The position numbers were made by a program, and so were the translations under genes. From assembly GCF_003065385.1 (NCBI RefSeq), contig NZ_CP023277.1, positions 1,266,829 to 1,330,828 of the forward strand: a stretch of 64,000 bases of DNA. Reading direction: 5' to 3'. Positions 27,825 to 37,634 of the stretch are shown here, piece after piece. Numbering within the stretch: the stretch's first letter is position 1; every line of letters begins with the position of its first letter. The notes under the pieces are model-generated. The model was given only the letters and a program-made list of their open reading frames with translations, was not told the origin of the DNA and searched no databases. Source of the DNA: Polynucleobacter acidiphobus. Lineage in GTDB: Bacteria; Pseudomonadota; Gammaproteobacteria; Burkholderiales; Burkholderiaceae.

Positions 27825-30163
27825 GCGCTTTTGTTGCGGATTACCCGAAATACATCGGCATTCGCGCGCAAGCCCCGCAATACGCGCGAGAGATGCAAAC
27901 GATTTAGCACCTGAATCGTAAAGCGCATCGTCACCGAGTCTTCTTTGTATTTATCGTCCATTGAAACATTGAGGATGTTGGAGTCAGCTGAGGTAATCGA
28001 ACTCGCAACACGTGCCAGCACCCCTTTTCCCTGTTTGGTGTCGACCGTGATGGCCACATCAAACTCTCGGTTGGTATCTTTACTCCATTGCACACCAACC
28101 CATTTATCACTGTCTTTGGACAGCATGCGATGGGCCACCTTGCAGTCCTGAGTGTGGATTTGTAAACCCTCACCCTTGCCGAGATAGGCCATGATGTCAT
28201 CGCCCGGAATTGGATGGCAACAGGTTTGAAAACTCACGGACATGCCCTCGCGCCCATCCACTACGAGCGATGGTGATTGTGTCTCCTGATCTGAGCCACC
28301 CCAATCGTTTGAGCCCAAGCGCATTTGCTCAGCCCCACCCTCTTCACCAATCAGAATTTTCAGACGAGTGGCTAACTCGGCAGCGGTGCGTCGGCCCAGC
28401 ACAATATTGACGCAGACCTCTTCGCGCGACTTATCACCCGTCCAATGCAGTAACTTTTCCCAAATCTCTGGGGTGAGGAGCCCGGCATCAACGCCCTGCT
28501 GTCGCAGCGCACTCGCCAATAAGCGTTCGCCCAATTGCAGTGCCTCGGCATAGTGCTTGGTTTTCAATGAATGCCGAATAGCTGCACGGGCTTTACCGGT
28601 CCGCACAAACTCCAACCACCCTGGATTGGGTTGAGAGGATGTGGAGTTGATCACTTCCACAATATCGCCATTTTTGAGTTCAGTACGAAGTGGCAATTGC
28701 AAATTATTGATCTTGACTGCCACGCAGGTATTACCAAGATCACTATGAATCGAGTAGGCAAAGTCGAGAGCAGTCGCACCCCGAGGCAGCGCCCGAATTT
28801 GCCCTTTGGGAGTAAACACATAAACAGCATCGGGGAATAAATCAATCTTGACGTGCTCTAAAAATTCTTGCGAGTCACCGCTGTTATCCTGAATATCAAC
28901 GAGCGACTGTAACCATTGGTGAGCGCGGTTTTGCACTTCACTCAATTCGGGCGAGCCCTCTTTATAGGCCCAATGGGCTGCCACTCCAGATTCAGCCACG
29001 GCATGCATATCTGCAGTGCGTACCTGAAACTCTACCGGTACCCCAGAGGGACCCACTAAGGTGGTGTGCAAGGACTGATAGCCATTGAGTTTAGGAATCG
29101 AGATGTAATCCTTGAACTTCCCAGGCATGGGCTTGTAGATGGCATGCAAAATACCGAGAGCTCGGTAGCACTCATCCACCGTTCGTACTGTGACCCGGAA
29201 AGCATAAACATCCAAGACCTGCGAGAAACTCAAATGCTTACTGCGCATTTTGTTGTAGATGCTAAATAAGGTTTTCTCACGACCCTGCAAATCAACCTCA
29301 ATGCCAGCCTTGGCAAATTGCATCCGCACCGTATCCAGAATCTTGTCAACCATCTCGCGACGATTGCCGCGCGCCTTCTTCACTGCTTTTTCAATGGCCC
29401 GAAAACGCATGGGCGTTGAATGCTTAAAGCTGATGTCTTGCAAATCACGGTAGATTAAGTTGAGTCCCAAACGGTGTGCAATCGGGGCATAGATTTCCAT
29501 GGTCTCTAATGCAACCCGGCGTCGTTTTTCAATCGGTACTGCATCAAGGGTGTGCATATTATGGGTTCGGTCAGCTAACTTAACCAAGATGACCCGCACA
29601 TCACGGGCCATGGCCATAAACATTTTCCGAAAGCTCTCGGCTTGGGCCTCTGCATGACTTTGGAACTCTAATTTATCGAGTTTGGTTAAACCCTCAACTA
29701 GCTCAGCCACCTTAGCCCCAAACTGATTGACCAGATCGGTCTGCGTACATCCAGAATCCTCAATCACATCATGGAGCAAAGCGGCCATGATGCTTTGGGC
29801 ATCTAATCGCCAGGTTGCACAGAGCTCAGCGACCGAGACCGGATGGCTGATGTAAGGCTCCCCGCTATGGCGATATTGGCCTAAGTGCGCGGCATCCGCA
29901 AACTGAAAGGCCTTCTTGATTTGGTTTATTTCCTCGGGCTTCAAATAATGAAGCTTCTCGGTCAAACTCGCAATCGATACTACTTGCTGCTTAGGCGGTA
30001 AAGTCGGTTGAGAGGTAGGGCCAAAGAGATGGCGGCTAGATTGCTCCAGCAGGGAGGCAATTACGCTTTGAGCGGGATTGGTGCTTGGTAAAGGCTTGCT
30101 TGAGCGTATCTGGCTAGACGAGACCTCGTCTAGCGAACCCGTTGTGGTGACTGTTGACGCCAC
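27821..30163 (-). CDS. spoT: Bifunctional (p)ppGpp synthetase/hydrolase, SpoT type
   Basis: 780-residue RelA/SpoT homologue. The hydrolase HD domain is intact (GEPYISHPVSVAELCA, HDVIEDSG, ADRTHNMHTL). The synthetase domain follows (YAFRVTVRTVDECYRALGIL, FKDYISIPKLNGYQSLHT), then TGS (VYVFTPKGQIRALPRGATAL) and a C-terminal ACT domain. The intact HD residues and the place after gmk-rpoZ indicate SpoT. The start is GTG 30163, with GGGGG about 8 nt upstream. It likely sets growth-rate and starvation responses. Confidence 0.96.
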   Translation of the reverse strand: MASTVTTTGSLDEVSSSQIRSSKPLPSTNPAQSVIASLLEQSSRHLFGPTSQPTLPPKQQVVSIASLTEKLHYLKPEEINQIKKAFQFADAAHLGQYRHSGEPYISHPVSVAELCATWRLDAQSIMAALLHDVIEDSGCTQTDLVNQFGAKVAELVEGLTKLDKLEFQSHAEAQAESFRKMFMAMARDVRVILVKLADRTHNMHTLDAVPIEKRRRVALETMEIYAPIAHRLGLNLIYRDLQDISFKHSTPMRFRAIEKAVKKARGNRREMVDKILDTVRMQFAKAGIEVDLQGREKTLFSIYNKMRSKHLSFSQVLDVYAFRVTVRTVDECYRALGILHAIYKPMPGKFKDYISIPKLNGYQSLHTTLVGPSGVPVEFQVRTADMHAVAESGVAAHWAYKEGSPELSEVQNRAHQWLQSLVDIQDNSGDSQEFLEHVKIDLFPDAVYVFTPKGQIRALPRGATALDFAYSIHSDLGNTCVAVKINNLQLPLRTELKNGDIVEVINSTSSQPNPGWLEFVRTGKARAAIRHSLKTKHYAEALQLGERLLASALRQQGVDAGLLTPEIWEKLLHWTGDKSREEVCVNIVLGRRTAAELATRLKILIGEEGGAEQMRLGSNDWGGSDQETQSPSLVVDGREGMSVSFQTCCHPIPGDDIMAYLGKGEGLQIHTQDCKVAHRMLSKDSDKWVGVQWSKDTNREFDVAITVDTKQGKGVLARVASSITSADSNILNVSMDDKYKEDSVTMRFTIQVLNRLHLSRVLRGLRANADVFRVIRNKSA

Positions 30164-30178
30164 AGCGGGACCCCCGGA

Positions 30179-30382
30179 TTAGAGAGGTACTTTGGTCAGC
30201 ATATCCCGATCGGTTACCCCAACAGCGATCTCACGCAATGCAACCACAGTTGCTTTATCTTTTGCGTCGACTCGGGCTGCGTGGCCCTGCACCAATTGGC
30301 GGGCGCGATAGGTGCCAGCAAGGACCAACTCAAAACGATTGGGAATGGTTTTTAAACAATCTTCTACAGTAATACGGGCCAT
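30179..30382 (-). CDS. rpoZ: RNA polymerase omega subunit
   Basis: 67-residue subunit assisting beta' folding and ppGpp response. The N-terminus [20 protein letters not shown] and the central ALREIA block are conserved. It lies 15 bp upstream of spoT and 52 bp downstream of gmk in the classical gmk-rpoZ-spoT order. Confidence 0.97.
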   Translation of the reverse strand: MARITVEDCLKTIPNRFELVLAGTYRARQLVQGHAARVDAKDKATVVALREIAVGVTDRDMLTKVPL

Positions 30383-30434
30383 TCTGAACTCACTTATTTA
30401 GATTAATACCGATAGGATACCCGATGACTGCCGA

Positions 30435-31073
30435 TCATGCCCCAAGACGCTTGACCAAAGCCGGGTAACGGGCCATCATCGGCCCCGTCCGCAACCGGCT
30501 GGCAGCCACAATCGACTGCAGGTCTCTGAGGGCGTCTGCAAAGATCTCATTAATCACAATGAAGTCAGCTTCATGGGCGTGTTGCAACTCAATATGGGCA
30601 GCTGCGACACGCTTGGCAATCGTGAGCTCGTCATCCTGGCCCCGTTTATGTAAACGCTCCTCAAGAGCCTCAATCGATGGCGGGAAGATAAACACCCAAA
30701 TCGCCTGGGGGATTAGCTTACGAATTTGCTGAGCGCCCTGCCAGTCGATTTCCAGAATCACATCCTGGCCTTGTTGCATTTGGCCCTCAATCCATGAACG
30801 CGAGGTGCCATAGAGATTGCCATGCACTTGCGCAGACTCCAGAAAATCACCGGCAGCCTGTTTAGCCAAAAAGGCCTCTTTTGTAATAAAGGAGTAATCA
30901 CGGCCATCCAGCTCACCGGCGCGCGGTGCACGCGTGGTGCACGACAGCGAGAGTTGTAAGCGATGATCGGACTCCAGTAGCGCATTCACCAAAGAGGATT
31001 TGCCAGCCCCCGAAGGAGCCACGATCATCAACATACTGCCCTGGTAAGTGTTTGGAGTGCTCATCGTCATCAC
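30435..31073 (-). CDS. gmk: Guanylate kinase
   Basis: Phosphorylates GMP to GDP. It has 212 residues from ATG 31073; a second ATG follows directly, and ATG 31064 is possible. The P-loop APSGAGKSS is at residues 19-27, and the GMP-binding region includes TTRAPRAGELDGRDYSFI and ILEIDWQGAQQIR. It overlaps the yicC stop by 4 bp. Confidence 0.97.
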   Translation of the reverse strand: MMTMSTPNTYQGSMLMIVAPSGAGKSSLVNALLESDHRLQLSLSCTTRAPRAGELDGRDYSFITKEAFLAKQAAGDFLESAQVHGNLYGTSRSWIEGQMQQGQDVILEIDWQGAQQIRKLIPQAIWVFIFPPSIEALEERLHKRGQDDELTIAKRVAAAHIELQHAHEADFIVINEIFADALRDLQSIVAASRLRTGPMMARYPALVKRLGA

Positions 31074-31993
31074 TCCAAATTTTGCACCTGCTCGCGCATT
31101 TGCTCAATCAATAATTTGAGCTCCAATGCAGTATTCGTGCAATCCTCATGAACCGCCTTGGATCCGAGGGTATTCGCTTCACGATTAAGCTCCTGAATTA
31201 AGAAATCTAAACGCTTACCCACAGCCCCACCCTCCGCCAGGGCGTTCCTTGCCACCTGGATATGGGTTTTAAGACGGGCCAATTCTTCGGCGACATCAAT
31301 CCGCACTGCATATAAGACAACCTCTTGCCGAATGCGCTCCATCAGCTCGGCATTAAAGGGGATATTGGCTTGCGTTGCATGCACACCCAAAGCTTCCTCA
31401 ATCCGAGCTACTAATTTATTTTGGTAGAGAGTCACAATCTCTGGAATACGGGGCTCAAGTTTGGTAACCAGGCCTTGCATGGCATCGAGAGCATTCGTTA
31501 AAACCTTGGCTAGCGCTTGGCCCTCAGCCTGCCGCGATTGCAGCAGCTGGCGCAAAGCCTCTTCGCCCGCTTGAAGCGTTGCTTGTTGCCACTGATCCTC
31601 AGGCGTTTCTGAATCTGCTACTACGCCTGGATAGCGCAGGATATCGGCAACACGCAACTCCTCGGCCGCAGGAAATTGCCCCTGAATCTTGGTTTGCGCT
31701 TCTTTTAAGGCCATCAGCTTGACTGAGTCGATCGTGATGGTTTGAGGGCGCGCCTGCTCGCCCGAGCTTTGCCGCCAAGCAGCCCGAAACTCAACCTTAC
31801 CCCGCTTTAGATGCTTATTGAGAAGCTCACGCAAAGCGCCTTCTGCAACTCGGCACTCATCGGGCATCCGAAAGCTCAGATCTAAAAAGCGGCTGTTGAC
31901 TGCCCTGATCTCCACCTGCAGATTGGCATAGCTCCCCTCGCCCATTTCAATGGGATGGGAAGCGCTGCCATAGCCGGTCATGCTCGATATCAT
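31070..31993 (-). CDS. yicC: YicC/YloC family endoribonuclease
   Basis: Start set at ATG 31993 (MISSMTGYGSAS), the usual N-terminus of the family; the frame extends to 32029. About 307 residues. Blocks LQVEIRAVNSRFLDLSFRMP and the C-terminal VGKRLDFLIQELNREANTLG with SKAVHEDCTN are diagnostic. The family is linked to RNA cleavage and stationary-phase survival. The gene precedes gmk and is divergent from rph, with only 34 bp between the starts. Confidence 0.95.
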   Translation of the reverse strand: MISSMTGYGSASHPIEMGEGSYANLQVEIRAVNSRFLDLSFRMPDECRVAEGALRELLNKHLKRGKVEFRAAWRQSSGEQARPQTITIDSVKLMALKEAQTKIQGQFPAAEELRVADILRYPGVVADSETPEDQWQQATLQAGEEALRQLLQSRQAEGQALAKVLTNALDAMQGLVTKLEPRIPEIVTLYQNKLVARIEEALGVHATQANIPFNAELMERIRQEVVLYAVRIDVAEELARLKTHIQVARNALAEGGAVGKRLDFLIQELNREANTLGSKAVHEDCTNTALELKLLIEQMREQVQNLE

Positions 31994-32027
31994 GTAGGCA
32001 TTGTAAATTGCAAAAAAGGAAGTTCCC

Positions 32028-32747
32028 ATGAATCGTCCCAGTCAACGCCAAGCACGCGATCTGCGGCAAATTACCATTACCCGCTCCTTTACAAAACACG
32101 CAGAGGGTTCGGTCTTAATCGAATTTGGGGATACCAAGGTTCTTTGTACCGCGAGCGTTCTTGAAAAGGTACCACCTCATCAAAAAGGCTCTGGCGAGGG
32201 TTGGGTTACTGCTGAGTACGGTATGTTGCCCCGCTCCACCCACACTCGCTCCGATCGTGAGGCCGCCCGGGGTAAGCAAAGTGGGCGTACTCAAGAGATT
32301 CAGCGACTAATTGGTCGCGCCATGCGCAGTGTCTTTGACCTCAAACGACTCGGTGAGCGCACCATTCATCTCGATTGCGATGTACTGCAAGCCGATGGCG
32401 GGACTAGAACTGCGGCAATTACCGGCGCCTATGTTGCTGCCCGCGATGCGGTCAATCATTTACTCCATCAGAAGATGATCACCTCCGACCCGATCACTGA
32501 TAGTGTTGCGGCGATCTCTGTGGGTATTTATCAAGGCGTTCCGGTCCTCGATCTCGATTACGCCGAGGACTCAGAGTGTGACACCGATATGAACGTGGTG
32601 ATGACCGGTCGTGGCGGCATGATTGAAGTGCAGGGAACTGCTGAAGGCGCCCCATTCTCACGCACCGAACTCGAGGCATTATTAAATCTTGCCCAAGCAG
32701 GCATTGAAGAGCTAACACGCATTCAGAAAAACGCCTTAGCCGCATGA
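32028..32747 (+). CDS. rph: Ribonuclease PH
   Basis: Phosphorolytic exoribonuclease trimming tRNA 3' ends. It has 239 residues, the full length of the family. [55 protein letters not shown] and [20 protein letters not shown] are all conserved, so the enzyme looks intact. Its stop overlaps the rdgB start (ATGA). It is the first gene of rph-rdgB-hemW. Confidence 0.98.
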   Translation: MNRPSQRQARDLRQITITRSFTKHAEGSVLIEFGDTKVLCTASVLEKVPPHQKGSGEGWVTAEYGMLPRSTHTRSDREAARGKQSGRTQEIQRLIGRAMRSVFDLKRLGERTIHLDCDVLQADGGTRTAAITGAYVAARDAVNHLLHQKMITSDPITDSVAAISVGIYQGVPVLDLDYAEDSECDTDMNVVMTGRGGMIEVQGTAEGAPFSRTELEALLNLAQAGIEELTRIQKNALAA

Positions 32748-33352
32748 GTCAACGTTTGGTCTTGGCTTCGAATAATGCTGGGAAGCTCAGAGAGTTTTCG
32801 CAACTATTTAAACCCTTTGCAATTGAACTCATCCCTCAGGGGCAGCTTGGGATTAGCGCAGCAGAGGAGCCCTTTGACCGCTTTATCGACAATGCCCTAG
32901 CAAAAGCACGGCATGCTACCCGCATAAGCGGTCTACCTGCGATTGCCGATGACTCCGGTATTTGTGTGGATGCCTTAGGGGGTGCACCTGGTGTGCGCTC
33001 AGCCCGCTTTGCTGGTGAGCATGGCTCAGATACCGATAACAACCAAAAGCTTCTGTCCTTACTCGCAGGCGAGGTAAATCGTGGGGCACACTATGTATGC
33101 GCCCTAGTGGTGGTTCGCGAGGCTGATGATCCCAATCCCATCATTGTTGAAACTCGCTGGAATGGTCAGATCATCGACGAAGCTCGCGGCCAACATGGCT
33201 TTGGCTACGACCCCTACTTTTATCTCCCTGAGCTACAGATGACCGCAGCAGAACTCAGTCCCGAGCGTAAGAACGTCATTAGCCATCGAGGGCAGGCGCT
33301 GGCTCAACTCATGGAGCAATTAGAGAAAGATCCGTTTTTTTCAGAAGCCTAA
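32744..33352 (+). CDS. rdgB: dITP/XTP pyrophosphatase (RdgB/HAM1)
   Basis: House-cleaning nucleotidase removing dITP, ITP and XTP. It has 202 residues. [12 protein letters not shown] is the N-terminal substrate motif, and [20 protein letters not shown] contains the catalytic aspartates. [12 protein letters not shown] and [11 protein letters not shown] complete the fold. It is coupled by overlap to rph upstream and hemW downstream (TAATG). Confidence 0.97.
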   Translation: MSQRLVLASNNAGKLREFSQLFKPFAIELIPQGQLGISAAEEPFDRFIDNALAKARHATRISGLPAIADDSGICVDALGGAPGVRSARFAGEHGSDTDNNQKLLSLLAGEVNRGAHYVCALVVVREADDPNPIIVETRWNGQIIDEARGQHGFGYDPYFYLPELQMTAAELSPERKNVISHRGQALAQLMEQLEKDPFFSEA

Positions 33353-34518
33353 TGATTAACTCTGGTATCGCACTGACTGCGCTTCCTCCTCTCTCACTTT
33401 ATATCCACTTTCCATGGTGTGAGCGCAAGTGCCCCTACTGCGACTTTAATTCGCATCAGGTCAAGGATGGTGGATTTAATGAGAGCCGGTATATCGACGC
33501 ACTCATCACGGATCTTCAAACTGAGCTACCGAATGTCTGGGGTCGTCGAGTTCATACGATTTTTATCGGGGGCGGCACCCCCAGCCTCTTGTCCCCCAAG
33601 GGTCTTGATGACCTCTTATCGCATGTACGGGCTCTCATCCCCATCGAGCCCCACGCTGAAATTACACTCGAGGCCAATCCGGGGTCGGTGGAGTCGGGCA
33701 AGTTTGCAGAATTTGCCAGCATCGGCATTAACCGCGTGTCATTGGGAATACAGAGCTTTAACTCAGATCATCTCAAAGTATTGGGACGGATTCATAATGA
33801 GCACGATGCGCGACGTGCCATTGAAATCGCACACGATCATTTTGAACGCATCAATATCGATCTGATGTACGCTCTTCCCAAGCAGACCCTGCGCGAGGCC
33901 CAGGCTGATCTTAAAGAAGCCGTCTCATTTGATGTGTCACATCTTTCGCTCTACCACCTAACACTCGAACCCAACACCTATTTTGCGAGGCACCCACCCC
34001 TGCTTCCACATGAAGATGAGAGCGATGCCATGTTTGAATCCGCTCTACAAACCCTGGCGGCAAATGGCTATGCCCGCTATGAGGTGTCGGCCTATAGCAA
34101 GCCTAAGCAAGAATGCAAACATAATCTCAATTATTGGGAGTTTGGTGACTATATTGGTATTGGTGCGGGTGCGCATGGCAAGATCTCGTATCCGGATCGA
34201 GTGACACGGCAGATCCGTGAACGCCATCCTGAGACCTATATGAACAAGATGACCGAACAAGGTCACGCCGTCATTGAAAACCGTGTGCTCACTCAAGATG
34301 ATTTACCCTTTGAGTTCATGTTGGGAGCACTTCGATTAATTGATGGGGTGCCAACAAGTATGTTTTCAGAGCGAACGAGCCTCGGGCTTAATACGATTAG
34401 CAAACCAATTACAGAGGCTCTGCGTAAGGGGCTGTTGGACGAAGACCCAACGCGACTCAAAGCCAGCCCTCTGGGCATGCGTTATCTCAATGACCTGCAG
34501 GAATTGTTCTTGAAATAG
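33352..34518 (+). CDS. hemW: Radical SAM heme chaperone HemW
   Basis: 388 residues. The radical SAM cluster motif is C23-x3-C27-x2-C30 (CERKCPYCDFNSH). FIGGGTPSLL and EITLEANPGSVE follow, and the C-terminal HemW domain has HNLNYWEFGDYIGIGAGAHG. HemW proteins deliver heme rather than oxidise coproporphyrinogen; HemN has a different cysteine pattern (CxxxCxxCxC). Last gene of rph-rdgB-hemW. Confidence 0.95.
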   Translation: MINSGIALTALPPLSLYIHFPWCERKCPYCDFNSHQVKDGGFNESRYIDALITDLQTELPNVWGRRVHTIFIGGGTPSLLSPKGLDDLLSHVRALIPIEPHAEITLEANPGSVESGKFAEFASIGINRVSLGIQSFNSDHLKVLGRIHNEHDARRAIEIAHDHFERINIDLMYALPKQTLREAQADLKEAVSFDVSHLSLYHLTLEPNTYFARHPPLLPHEDESDAMFESALQTLAANGYARYEVSAYSKPKQECKHNLNYWEFGDYIGIGAGAHGKISYPDRVTRQIRERHPETYMNKMTEQGHAVIENRVLTQDDLPFEFMLGALRLIDGVPTSMFSERTSLGLNTISKPITEALRKGLLDEDPTRLKASPLGMRYLNDLQELFLK

Positions 34519-34522
34519 GTGG

Positions 34523-34612
34523 TGGCGGAAGCGGTGAGATTCGAACTCACGGAGGACTTTCATCCTCGCCAGTTTTCAAGACTGGTGCATTCAACCACTC
34601 TGCCACGCTTCC
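34523..34612 (-). tRNA. tRNA-Ser (anticodon TGA)
   Basis: A 90-nt class II tRNA with encoded CCA. The acceptor stem is GGAAGCG/CGCTTCC. The anticodon stem CCAGT/ACTGG encloses CTTGAAA, giving anticodon TGA. A long variable arm (GAGGATGAAAGTCCTC) and T-arm GTTCGAATC are present. It lies 4 bp past the convergent hemW stop. Confidence 0.98.
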
Positions 34613-34662
34613 TAGGAAGTTATCATTATAGGGATCTAATTACGATCCTGATTTTTTCACCG

Positions 34663-34702
34663 TACCTAGTAAAAACAGTATTTTACAGATGGTAGGGTTT
34701 TT
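34663..34702 (+). terminator. Candidate terminator downstream of hemW
   Basis: GTAAAA (34669-34674) pairs with TTTTAC (34681-34686) across a 6-nt loop, flanked by TACC/GGTA pairing, and is followed by GGGTTTTTC. This fits a modest intrinsic terminator on the plus strand, after the rph-rdgB-hemW run and the antisense tRNA. It also lies in the 5' region of the next small ORF. Confidence 0.4.
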
Positions 34703-34732
34703 CAAAGATCTACTGAGCCAGTAAAGGAATTC

Positions 34733-34906
34733 ATGAGCAAGAATCCAAAACTTAGAACTAAGTATGCCGTCAAAAGGCTCACAAAAGCTGACCAACCTAA
34801 TCTCAAGGATTTACTCCTGGATCCGCGGGCGACGAGTACTGATTTAATTATTCCCAGCCGGGGAGTGCAACGCTACCGCAAGGTGATGCCACCCCAATTC
34901 AACTAG
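34733..34906 (+). CDS. Small basic hypothetical protein, 57 residues
   Basis: An ORF of 57 codons with an AAAGGA Shine-Dalgarno 5 nt before ATG 34733. The N-terminus is basic (MSKNPKLRTKYAVKRLTK), followed by a Leu/Asp stretch (NLKDLLLDP) and a second basic patch (SRGVQRYRKV). It ends 2 bp before the convergent lhgO stop. No family is recognised. The good ribosome-binding site is the main support; a nucleic-acid-binding role would be a guess from charge alone. Confidence 0.55.
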   Translation: MSKNPKLRTKYAVKRLTKADQPNLKDLLLDPRATSTDLIIPSRGVQRYRKVMPPQFN

Positions 34907-34908
34907 AA

Positions 34909-36033
34909 CTATTGTTCCAGTTGAATCAAACCCTTCAGATACTTCGCGATTGCCAAACTGGAGGTGAGTGCGGGTGACTCAAAGCCAAAGAAGTTGTAGA
35001 GACCTTCAATTCCATGCTCATTGGGGCCATCGATCCGAAAGTCCCCAGCGGGTTGATCTTTAGGGACAATCTTGGCACGTACCCCTGAATAATCGGCCTG
35101 TAAACTACCATCCTTAAGGTCTGGCCAGTATTGTCGGATGGCTGCATAGAATCGCTCACCCCGCATCGGATCCACCGCATAGTTAATCTGATCCTCAGAC
35201 TCAATCTCGAGCCACTCCACATCGGGGCCAAACTTGGCCTGCCCCGCCATATCGAGTGTCAAATGCACTCCCAAGCCACCCGGTTCTGGTACGGGATAAA
35301 TTAAATGCCGAAATGGTGACTTGCCTGCTAAAGAAAAGTAATTACCTTTCGCAAAATAGGCTTTAGGAATGTGATCAGCTGGTATTCCCTCAATGCGTTG
35401 CGCTACAGCCGGCGCGCTCATGCCCGCACAATTAATTAGATACTTAGTTTGCAGTTGCATCGCGTCGGCACCGCCCACCTCCAGCTCAAACCCTCCAGGA
35501 ATGACGCGCGCATGATTTAAGGGAGAGAGATAAGCAACCATTCCGCCGGCATCCTCAAAACCGCCAAGCAGTGACAGCATATAGGCATGACTATCCACAA
35601 TGCCGGTGGTTTTTGACAAAATCGCTGCTGCAACTCGTAGATCGGGCTCTAACGCATTGGCTTCTTTCGCTGTGATGAGACTGATTTCTCGTGCGCCATT
35701 TTGCTGAGCACGATAGAAGATCCCGTGCAGATCATCAACCTGCTGTGGATCACTCGCCACAATTAATTTGCCGTAGCGCTGGGTTCCCACCTGATGGTCG
35801 CGACAATACTCATAGAGCATGCGATTGCCCTCAACGCAGAGTTTTGCTTTTAAAGAATCCTTGGGGTAGTAAATACCAGCATGGATGACTTCGCTATTTC
35901 GGGAGCTGCTAATGGTTCCAAATGATGCTTCGCGCTCTAGCAATACGGTTTCATGACCTTGCAAGGCCATTTCTCGGGCCACTGCTAAGCCCACGACACC
36001 CGCCCCAACGACGACACAATCTAGTTTATCCAT
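34909..36033 (-). CDS. lhgO: FAD-dependent oxidoreductase, L-2-hydroxyglutarate oxidase-like
   Basis: 374-residue DAO-family flavoprotein. The N-terminal dinucleotide site is VVVGAGVVGLAVAREMA, with LLERE closing the motif. The block SSRNSEVIHAGIYYPKDSLK is characteristic of the LhgO/L-2-hydroxyglutarate dehydrogenase group, as is FFGFESPALTSSLAIAKYL. Related flavoenzymes on other 2-hydroxy or glycine-type substrates cannot be excluded. It is divergent from pgi, with about 85 bp between. Confidence 0.82.
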   Translation of the reverse strand: MDKLDCVVVGAGVVGLAVAREMALQGHETVLLEREASFGTISSSRNSEVIHAGIYYPKDSLKAKLCVEGNRMLYEYCRDHQVGTQRYGKLIVASDPQQVDDLHGIFYRAQQNGAREISLITAKEANALEPDLRVAAAILSKTTGIVDSHAYMLSLLGGFEDAGGMVAYLSPLNHARVIPGGFELEVGGADAMQLQTKYLINCAGMSAPAVAQRIEGIPADHIPKAYFAKGNYFSLAGKSPFRHLIYPVPEPGGLGVHLTLDMAGQAKFGPDVEWLEIESEDQINYAVDPMRGERFYAAIRQYWPDLKDGSLQADYSGVRAKIVPKDQPAGDFRIDGPNEHGIEGLYNFFGFESPALTSSLAIAKYLKGLIQLEQ

Positions 36034-36119
36034 ATTAATTGCTTATTTTTTGATGCCAAATCGTACCATTTCACCGAAATTCAATCCGGATGCTTTAGAA
36101 GCCCTTATTGATAAAATCT

Positions 36120-37631
36120 ATGGATATGACCGCACCCTCAAACGCAGAATCATTAGACAACCCTTCAAGCGCGGTTTTTGGTTCCCTGCAAGCAGTAGAT
36201 ATCGTTCTAGATCTCGCCTATCAGGGGATTGAGTCTAAGGACTGGAAGAAGTTATTTTCTAAAGCGGAGCAAGCGCAGCTTAGTCATCATTTAAACGCTG
36301 TCTTTACTGGCGAGCATGTCAATACGAGTGAGCACCGCCCTGCACTTCATACGGCGCTGCGTAATCTTGATAAATCTCCAATACTGGTTGATGGCAACGA
36401 TGTGATGCCAGAGATTGCTGAGGTTTGGCAACGCATCGAAGGCTTGTGCAATAAATGGGTGGGCGTGACGGATTTAATTCATATTGGGATTGGGGGTTCA
36501 GACTTTGGTCCACGCCTTGCTGTGCAAGCGCTAGCCCATTCGGCGAATAAGCTAAATCGCGGCATGCGGGTTCATTTTGTAGCCAACGTGGATAGTGCTG
36601 AGCTGAGTCATGTATTAGAACGTGCCCAGGCGAATAGCACTAAGGTATTGATTGTGTCCAAATCGTTTGGGACGGCTGAAACCTTAATGAATGCGCGCGC
36701 TGTTCTTAATTGGTTCAAAGCGAAGAACCTCACCAGCTCGCAGATCCAAAACTCCCTATTTGCCATTACCAGCAATATTCAAGCGGCAGAAGCCTTTGGT
36801 ATTCAAGCGGAGCATGTCTTCCCTTTTTGGGATTGGGTAGGCGGACGATTCTCCGTATGGTCTGCCGTTGGTCTACCGATTGCTTTGCAATACGGCTTTG
36901 ATACCTTCAAACAATTTTTGTCGGGAGCCAATCACATGGACCGCCATGCGATTAGTGCTCGTCTCGATCAAAATCTCCCGATCCTAATGGCATTGGCTTT
37001 GTACTATCAACAAACCAAACACCATTCCAAAGCCTATGCAGTGGTTCCGTATGCACATGCCTTGGAGCTCTTCCCATACTGGTTGCAGCAATTGGATATG
37101 GAAAGCAATGGCAAGCAAGTTGATCGCTTTGGCAAGCCCGTATCGCTGAGCTCCCCCGTCGTATTTGGTAGCGCCGGCACCAATGCTCAGCATTCGTATT
37201 TTCAGTTACTGCATCAAGGGCCAGAATGCATTCCAGTTGATCTAATTGCGATTAAAGAGCCGATGAGCGCTTTACCAGAGGCCAAAGATCATCACCATGC
37301 CCTCTTAGCCAATTGCTTGGCACAAGCCCAAGCTTTAGCCCTAGGCCGTGATGCGAGCGACCCCAACCTCAGCTATCCAGGAAAGCGGCCCAGTAATTTA
37401 ATTGTGCTACCCAAGCTTGATGCTTATCATTTAGGTGCCTTACTGGCTCTTTACGAACACCGTGCCGTTTGCTTGGGAGCGCTATGGGGCATTAATAGCT
37501 TTGATCAGCCTGGGGTTGAGCTGGGTAAAGTGTTAGCTAAACCCATTGAGCTCGCTCTTCAACAAAAAGACACTTCCGGTGCTGAATTTGACTCCATCAC
37601 CGCTGCCAGAATCCATTACTTCCAGAAATAA
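36120..37631 (+). CDS. pgi: Glucose-6-phosphate isomerase
   Basis: Interconverts glucose 6-phosphate and fructose 6-phosphate. The frame opens after a TAG at 36096; starts are TTG 36108, ATG 36120 or ATG 36126, none with a good Shine-Dalgarno. About 503 residues, some 45 fewer than the Escherichia coli enzyme; roughly half the shortfall is at the N-terminus (by eye). Conserved: IGIGGSDFGPRLAVQAL, SKSFGTAETL, FPFWDWVGGRFSVWSAVGLP, MESNGKQVDR and HQGPECIPVD. The core is intact. It is followed 3 bp later by the phosphomannomutase gene. Confidence 0.95.
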   Translation: MDMTAPSNAESLDNPSSAVFGSLQAVDIVLDLAYQGIESKDWKKLFSKAEQAQLSHHLNAVFTGEHVNTSEHRPALHTALRNLDKSPILVDGNDVMPEIAEVWQRIEGLCNKWVGVTDLIHIGIGGSDFGPRLAVQALAHSANKLNRGMRVHFVANVDSAELSHVLERAQANSTKVLIVSKSFGTAETLMNARAVLNWFKAKNLTSSQIQNSLFAITSNIQAAEAFGIQAEHVFPFWDWVGGRFSVWSAVGLPIALQYGFDTFKQFLSGANHMDRHAISARLDQNLPILMALALYYQQTKHHSKAYAVVPYAHALELFPYWLQQLDMESNGKQVDRFGKPVSLSSPVVFGSAGTNAQHSYFQLLHQGPECIPVDLIAIKEPMSALPEAKDHHHALLANCLAQAQALALGRDASDPNLSYPGKRPSNLIVLPKLDAYHLGALLALYEHRAVCLGALWGINSFDQPGVELGKVLAKPIELALQQKDTSGAEFDSITAARIHYFQK

Positions 37632-37634
37632 TCC

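Noticed and set aside
34608..34619. CTTCCTAGGAAG palindrome as a regulatory site
   Set aside because: It overlaps the 5' end of tRNA-Ser, whose acceptor sequence explains half of it.
36050..36232. 60-codon plus-strand ORF at the pgi 5' end, considered as a frameshifted pgi N-terminus
   Set aside because: Its translation does not resemble Pgi N-termini by eye, and the pgi frame aligns well from about residue 25.
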